9,941 bases of DNA from assembly GCA_016281165.1 (NCBI GenBank), contig JAEEIC010000173.1, forward strand, positions 1-9,941, read 5' to 3'. This DNA is from Bacillota bacterium. GTDB taxonomy: Bacteria; Bacillota; Clostridia; Peptostreptococcales; Anaerovoracaceae. Each line of letters opens with the position of its first letter. The stretch's first letter is position 1. Shown piece after piece: positions 5,519 through 9,941 of the stretch. The translations under genes were made by a program, and so were the position numbers. The notes under the pieces are model-generated. The model ran no database searches, was not told the origin of the DNA, and was given only the letters and a program-made list of their open reading frames with translations.

Positions 5519-6529
5519 ATGAGGATAGCGGTAGACGCCATGGGCGGCGACAAGGCCCCTTTTGAGATAGTAAAAGGCTGCGTCCGGGCCTGTGACAGGA
5601 TCGACGATCAGATAATACTGGTGGGCAGGGACGCGCTCGTGCAGGCAGAGCTCGACAAGTACGAGGGAGAATACGCTCCCGGCCAGATCACGGTGTTCAA
5701 CGCCGGCGACGTCATACACGGGGACGACAGCCCCGTGCAGGCCGTGAGGAGAAAGACCGATTCCTCCATGGTCGTGGCCGTCGATCTGGTAAGAGACGGC
5801 AGAGCCGACGCGGTGCTCTCCGCGGGCAATACCGGCGCCCTGATGGTGGCCGGTCTCATGCACCTGGGCAGGGTGCCCGGGGTGGAAAGGCCCGCTATCG
5901 TCTCGCCGCTTCCCAATATCGGCGGCTCGGGCTTCTCGCTCCTGGTCGACGCCGGAGCGAACGCCGAGTGCAGAGCCTCGAATCTTCTGGGCTTCGCCAA
6001 GATGGGCAGCATATACATGAAGGACGCCTTCGGCAAGAAAGATCCCACCGTGGGCCTCATTAACATAGGCACCGAGGAGACCAAGGGCACCGAGATGCTC
6101 AAGGAGGCCTACAAGCTCCTCAAGGCCTCGGACCTCAATTTCGTCGGCAACGTGGAGGCCAGAGACATATCCTCCGGCGCGGCCGACGTCCTGGTCTGCG
6201 ACGGCTTCACGGGCAATATAGTGCTCAAGCTCGCGGAAGGCGTGGCCTGGGACATCATGAAGACCGTCAAGCAGACTCTGACCGAGGACGCTCTTTCCAA
6301 GGTCGCGGCCTTGATGCTCAAGAACAAGCTCGGGGCTCTCAAGTCCAGGCTCGATTACTCGGTCTACGGCGGAGCTCCCATACTGGGCCTTAAGGGCGCG
6401 GTCTTCAAGATGCACGGCTCTTCCGCGGCCTTCGCCGTGGAGAACGCCGTCGTCAGGGCTTCGGTAGCCACCTCGGCGGGCTTCCTCGCGGCCATAGAGG
6501 AGGCCATGAAAGGCGCGGAACTTGAATAG
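5519..6529 (+). CDS. plsX: Phosphate acyltransferase PlsX
   Basis: PlsX converts acyl-ACP and phosphate to acyl-phosphate, the donor PlsY uses to acylate glycerol-3-phosphate in membrane phospholipid synthesis. It acts as a peripheral enzyme at the inner face of the membrane. The 336-residue length is typical. The N-terminal signature VDAMGGD is at 5-11, followed by the family motifs LSAGNTGALM (100-109), DAGAN (144-148), INIGTEETKG (181-190) and CDGFTGNIVLK (227-237). ATG 5519 has AAGGAG (5505-5510) 8 nt upstream. The gene has its own promoter after the valS operon terminator. In many Bacillota rpmF precedes it and acpP follows; here neither is adjacent, and rnc overlaps its stop by 8 nt. 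No clear FapR operator was recognised in the leader. Confidence 0.97.
   Translation: MRIAVDAMGGDKAPFEIVKGCVRACDRIDDQIILVGRDALVQAELDKYEGEYAPGQITVFNAGDVIHGDDSPVQAVRRKTDSSMVVAVDLVRDGRADAVLSAGNTGALMVAGLMHLGRVPGVERPAIVSPLPNIGGSGFSLLVDAGANAECRASNLLGFAKMGSIYMKDAFGKKDPTVGLINIGTEETKGTEMLKEAYKLLKASDLNFVGNVEARDISSGAADVLVCDGFTGNIVLKLAEGVAWDIMKTVKQTLTEDALSKVAALMLKNKLGALKSRLDYSVYGGAPILGLKGAVFKMHGSSAAFAVENAVVRASVATSAGFLAAIEEAMKGAELE
6509..6524 (+). promoter_or_regulatory. Ribosome binding site deciding the rnc TTG start
   Basis: AAAGG (6509-6513) lies 8 nt before TTG (6522-6524), inside the last codons of plsX. A nearby ATG (6506) is out of the rnc frame. GAGGAGG (6497-6503) is too distant for the TTG but may help load ribosomes. 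Starting here gives an RNase III of normal length, so TTG is the best start. Confidence 0.7.
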
Positions 6530-7232
6530 CAGCGCCAAAGACCTCGAAAAGATCATAGGCTACGAGTTCAGGGACGCCGCTCTTTTGGAGAGGGCGCTCA
6601 CCCACAGCTCGCGGGCCAACGAGCTCAGCGGCGACCCTCAGGACGGGAACGAAAGGCTCGAGTTCCTGGGCGACGCGGTGCTCGAGGAGATAGTCAGCAC
6701 CTGGCTCTATCTCTGTCTTCCCGAAGACCCCGAGGGCAGACTCACCAAGCTCAGGGCCTCGATAGTGTGCGAAAGATCGCTCTCGCAGGCGTCCAAAGCC
6801 CTGGGGATCAACGAGTTCTTAAGGCTCGGACACGGCGAGGAGCTCTCCGGCGGCAGAGACAGGGATTCCATAGTCTCCGACGGGCTGGAGGCTCTGTTCG
6901 GCGCGGTCTTTCTGGACGGCGGACACGAGGCCGCCGGCAGCGTCATCAGGACCGTGCTCTCCGATACCGTCAAAAAAGGCCTCGAGGGCAGGCTTTTCCG
7001 CGACGCCAAGACCGAGCTGCAGGAGGTCCTGCAGAAGCAGGGCGTCAGCGGCTGCGATATAGAGTACGTGATCACCGGCGAGTCCGGCCCCGATCACAAC
7101 AAGCTTTTCGAAGCCGCCGTCTGCTCTTCCGGCAGGGAGCTGGGAAGAGGATGCGGCAGGACCAAGCAGGCCGCGCAGGCGGCCGCCGCCTCGGCCGCTC
7201 TTGAGAGCATGAGCGGCAGGGGGCAGAGGTAA
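6522..7232 (+). CDS. rnc: Ribonuclease III
   Basis: Double-stranded-RNA endonuclease that processes rRNA precursors and structured mRNAs, acting as a dimer with two Mg2+-dependent sites. The 236-residue length is normal. The RNase III signature NERLEFLGDAVLE is at 43-55, with catalytic E47 and D51; the second acidic pair is D120 and E123 in SDGLEALFGAVFLD. A double-stranded-RNA-binding domain covers about 160-229, from DAKTELQEVLQKQG to an alanine-rich GRTKQAAQAAAASAAL end, which includes the conserved KQAA-type helix. Translation begins at TTG, overlapping the end of plsX by 8 nt, so translational coupling is likely. smc begins 3 nt after its stop, the usual rnc-smc order of Bacillota. All catalytic acids are present. 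Confidence 0.97.
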   Translation: MNSSAKDLEKIIGYEFRDAALLERALTHSSRANELSGDPQDGNERLEFLGDAVLEEIVSTWLYLCLPEDPEGRLTKLRASIVCERSLSQASKALGINEFLRLGHGEELSGGRDRDSIVSDGLEALFGAVFLDGGHEAAGSVIRTVLSDTVKKGLEGRLFRDAKTELQEVLQKQGVSGCDIEYVITGESGPDHNKLFEAAVCSSGRELGRGCGRTKQAAQAAAASAALESMSGRGQR

Positions 7233-7235
7233 GAG

Positions 7236-9941
7236 ATGTATTTCAAGCGCATGGAGCTCAACGGGTTCAAATCCTTCGCGGACCCGGTCACAATAGAATT
7301 CACCGAGGGCATCACCTGCATAGTGGGCCCCAACGGCAGCGGCAAGAGCAACATCTCCGACGCCCTCCGCTGGGTCCTGGGCGAGCAGAGCCCCAAGTCC
7401 CTGCGCGGCGGCAAGATGGAAGACGTGATCTTCGCCGGCACCCAGAGCCGCAAGGCCAAGGGCATGGCCGAGGTCACCCTCGTCATCGACAACAGCGAGA
7501 GGATACTTCCCATCGATTTCGCCGAGGTGGGCATCACCAGGCGCATGTACCGCAGCGGCATGAGCGAGTACCTGATCAACCGCGTCCCCTGCAGGCTGAG
7601 AGACATCAGAGAGCTGATCATGGACACCGGCATCGGCGTGGAAGGCTACTCCATCATCGGCCAAGGCAAGATCGCCGACATCGTCAGCAACCGCATGGAC
7701 AGCCGCCGCGAGATCTTCGAGGAGGCCGCGGGCATAGTCAAGTACCGCAGCAAGAAGGCCGAGACCGAGAAGAGCCTCGAGAACGCCAGGTCCAATCTTG
7801 ACCGGGTGAACGATATAGTATCCGAGATCGAGGGGCGCATAGACGGCCTGGCGGAAGAGAGCAAAAAGGCCGCCGAATACCTTGAGCTCAAGGAAAAGTA
7901 CAGGAACGTCGAGATAAACGTCCTCCTCAAGAACATAGAAGCAGCCGACGGCAGGAGCGAAGCGGAGAAGACCCGCCTCGCGGAGATAGAGACCGCGCTG
8001 GAGGAGCTGCAGGATAAAAGATCGGGCCTCGAGGGCAGCCTCAGGGGCATGAGAGACGAGGTGAGAGAGGCCGAGAGCGGCATCGCCTCGATAAGAGAAG
8101 AGCTGTCGGCCGTGAGCGACGAGATCCGCTCGATCGTGAGCGCGCGGGAGCTCAACCGCGAGAGGGCAGCCTCCATTGAAAAGGACAACGGCCGCCTGGA
8201 GCTGGAGATCTCCTCCATCGAGGAGAAGCTGGCCAAGCAGAAGCAGCTGGCCGCCATCGTCGGCGAGAGGCTCGAGGCCGCGAAAAAGGAAAGAGACGAG
8301 GCGCTCGCGGGCCTTAAGGAAAAGGAGGAAGAGGAGGCCGCGGCTGCGGAGGCCTTGAGAAAAGGCACTCTCGAGAGCGACTCCTTAAGAAACGAGCTCC
8401 TTTCGGTATCCGCTTCGGTGTCGGGCCTCACCGCCCGCGCCCGCAGCGGCGAGGAGCTGGCGCAGAGCCTGCTCCGCCGCGCCGAGAGGCTGGGGGAGGA
8501 CTCCAAAGAAAGAGAAGAAGCCGCGAGGAGCCTCGAGGTCTCCATCAGGGAGGCCGAAGAGTCGCTGACGGTCCTGAGCGCGAACGAGAAGGATATCAGG
8601 ACCAGGCTGCTGGCTCAGGCGGACGTCATAGACGAGGCGCGCAAAAAGAGGAGCGGCGCCGCCGCGAGAGCGCAGGAGCTGCGCGTGGCGGCGGGAAAGC
8701 TGGCCGCGAGAGAAAAGCTCCTGGGCGAGCTCGAAAGATCCTACGAGGGCTACGGCGGCGGGGTGCGCTTCCTGATGGAAAGGAAGCTCCCCGGCGTCAT
8801 CGGGGTCCTGGGCGATCTCATACGCGTGCCCGCCGGCTGGGAGCTGGCCATAGAGACCGTGCTCGGCGCCAAGATGCAGGATATAGTCTGCGAGAGCGGG
8901 CGCGACGCCAAGAGGGCGATCGAGCTGCTCAAGGAGAACAGAGCAGGAAGGCTCACCTTCCTGCCCGTGAACGACCTGAGGCTCCCCAGGCCCGCCGATA
9001 CCTCGGCCGTCGAAGGCCTCAGAGGATATCTGGGGCTCGCCTCGGAGAGGGTGCGCATAAAGGGCGGCTATCAGAACATAGTCGAGTACATGCTGGGCAG
9101 GGTCGTCATCTGCGAGACGCTGGACAACGCCCTCGCCATGTCCGAGCGCAATGATTCGGGCCTTCGCTTCGTGACTCTCGAGGGCGAGATAATCAACGCC
9201 GCGGGAGCCATAACGGGCGGCAGCCTCAAGAACAACACCGCCAACATACTGATACGCAGGGCGGAAAGAGACAGTCTCAAAAAGCAGATCGCGGAGAACA
9301 ACGCCGGCATCAAAAAGGCGGAGGAGGAGCTCGCGCTGGCGGAGAGCGCCATGAGCGAGGCCGCGTCCGTAAGGGAAGCCTGCGCCGCGGAGCTCTCGGA
9401 GGCCCAGACCGACACCGCCCTTCAGAAGAGAGAGCTCGAGAACTTAAAGCAGCAGCTGGCCGACGCGAAGAGCTCGGGCAGCGCCAGGAGCCGCGAGATC
9501 TCGGAGCTCGAGCTCGAGGCGGCAAGAGCCCGCGAGGCGAAGGAAAAGGACCTGGCGGAGCTCGAAAAGGCCCGCGAAAAGGAAGAAGAGATAAAGAAGA
9601 GCCTGGCCGATAAGGCCGGGATACTGGCCGAGCTCGAGAGCAGGGCGGGCAGGGCGAGAGAGGCCCTCACCCAGGTAAAGCTCGTCGAGAGCGGCGCGGC
9701 CCTGAGGCTGCAGAACACCGAAGACCGCATCGCCTCCCTTAAGGAGAGCGAGGACGAGCTCCTGGCCGAGAAGAGCGGCAAGGCGACGGAGCTCGAAAAA
9801 GGAAGGCTCCTGGTCTCCCAGACCGAGTCGTTCTTCGCCGGCAGCGAAGAAGCCCTGGCGGAAAAGGAAAAGAAAAAGGAAGAGCTGGAGAAAAAGCTCG
9901 CCGAGAGCGAGCTCAGGAAAAAGGCTCTCAGCGAAAAGAGC
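7236..9941 (+). CDS. smc: Chromosome segregation protein SMC (3' end outside the window)
   Basis: ATPase of the SMC-ScpAB condensin, which extrudes DNA loops and helps separate sister origins. The frame is open from ATG 7236 to the window edge: 902 residues of an expected 1180 or so, so this is a partial gene cut by the window, not a broken one. The N-terminal ATPase half has MYFKRMELNGFKSF, Walker A GPNGSGKS (31-38), LRWVLGEQ and the Q-loop glutamine Q143 in IIGQGKI, then FEEAAGI-KY. A long coiled coil (about 165-500) leads to the hinge (about 503-665), with GVIGVLGDLI, GRLTFLP and NAAGAITGGS. The returning coil fills the rest. The C-terminal signature motif and Walker B lie beyond the window. 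AGAGG (7225-7229) is 6 nt before the ATG, and the rnc stop 3 nt before it, indicating one operon. Confidence 0.97.
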   Translation, partial: MYFKRMELNGFKSFADPVTIEFTEGITCIVGPNGSGKSNISDALRWVLGEQSPKSLRGGKMEDVIFAGTQSRKAKGMAEVTLVIDNSERILPIDFAEVGITRRMYRSGMSEYLINRVPCRLRDIRELIMDTGIGVEGYSIIGQGKIADIVSNRMDSRREIFEEAAGIVKYRSKKAETEKSLENARSNLDRVNDIVSEIEGRIDGLAEESKKAAEYLELKEKYRNVEINVLLKNIEAADGRSEAEKTRLAEIETALEELQDKRSGLEGSLRGMRDEVREAESGIASIREELSAVSDEIRSIVSARELNRERAASIEKDNGRLELEISSIEEKLAKQKQLAAIVGERLEAAKKERDEALAGLKEKEEEEAAAAEALRKGTLESDSLRNELLSVSASVSGLTARARSGEELAQSLLRRAERLGEDSKEREEAARSLEVSIREAEESLTVLSANEKDIRTRLLAQADVIDEARKKRSGAAARAQELRVAAGKLAAREKLLGELERSYEGYGGGVRFLMERKLPGVIGVLGDLIRVPAGWELAIETVLGAKMQDIVCESGRDAKRAIELLKENRAGRLTFLPVNDLRLPRPADTSAVEGLRGYLGLASERVRIKGGYQNIVEYMLGRVVICETLDNALAMSERNDSGLRFVTLEGEIINAAGAITGGSLKNNTANILIRRAERDSLKKQIAENNAGIKKAEEELALAESAMSEAASVREACAAELSEAQTDTALQKRELENLKQQLADAKSSGSARSREISELELEAARAREAKEKDLAELEKAREKEEEIKKSLADKAGILAELESRAGRAREALTQVKLVESGAALRLQNTEDRIASLKESEDELLAEKSGKATELEKGRLLVSQTESFFAGSEEALAEKEKKKEELEKKLAESELRKKALSEKS

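Noticed and set aside
4565..6556. Long minus-strand open frame of 663 codons, crossing the intergenic region
   Set aside because: It lies antisense to valS, the ATC-hydrolase-like gene and plsX, which are all clearly real. It crosses a terminator and promoter, its sequence is low-complexity and resembles no family. GC-rich codon bias creates such shadows.
6819..8545. Minus-strand open frames of 281 and 299 codons opposite rnc and smc
   Set aside because: Serine- or alanine-rich shadows of biased codons opposite the RNase III and SMC reading frames, which carry full motifs.
8161..9941. Repetitive Glu/Lys/Ala/Leu-rich stretch that could be taken for a tandem repeat
   Set aside because: It is the heptad-like coiled coil of SMC; no exact repeat unit is present at the DNA level.

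Overview
The window is GC-rich bacterial DNA with every gene on the + strand. AGGAGG-type ribosome binding sites, a T-box leader in front of valS, sigma-A-like promoters, hairpin-plus-T-tract terminators and a plsX-rnc-smc cluster together point to the Bacillota, most likely a GC-rich member of the Clostridia. The genus cannot be named from the sequence.

Layout. (1) 3-764: a GNAT acetyltransferase of the ZmaR-like type, closed by a strong terminator (826-857). (2) 862-1657: a MerR/TipAS-type regulator. Its own promoter has the long 19-bp spacer and central dyad expected of a MerR-controlled promoter. A Shine-Dalgarno and ATG inside the gene could release the ligand-binding domain alone, as in Streptomyces tipA. 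(3) 1695-5428: a valine T-box operon. A near-consensus promoter leads into a compact T-box with specifier GUC and UGGU in the T-box bulge, then valS (true start 1953), then a gene of the L-2-amino-thiazoline-4-carboxylic acid hydrolase family 11 nt downstream, and a terminator. (4) 5481-9941: a fresh promoter, then plsX, rnc (TTG start overlapping the plsX stop) and smc, which runs off the window end with no stop codon. The usual acpP between plsX and rnc is absent.

How the parts work together. The valS operon senses uncharged tRNA-Val by transcription antitermination, so the ATC-hydrolase-like gene is inferred to be induced by valine starvation too. The plsX-rnc-smc group is a tightly packed housekeeping cluster for phospholipid synthesis, RNA processing and chromosome condensation. 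The regulator at 917-1657 appears to control mainly itself, since no target gene is visible next to it.

Most of the window is ordinary core genome. The points most worth a second look are the tipA-like internal start, the MerR-type operator, the Stem II-less valine T-box, and the coupling of an ATC-hydrolase-family gene to valS.
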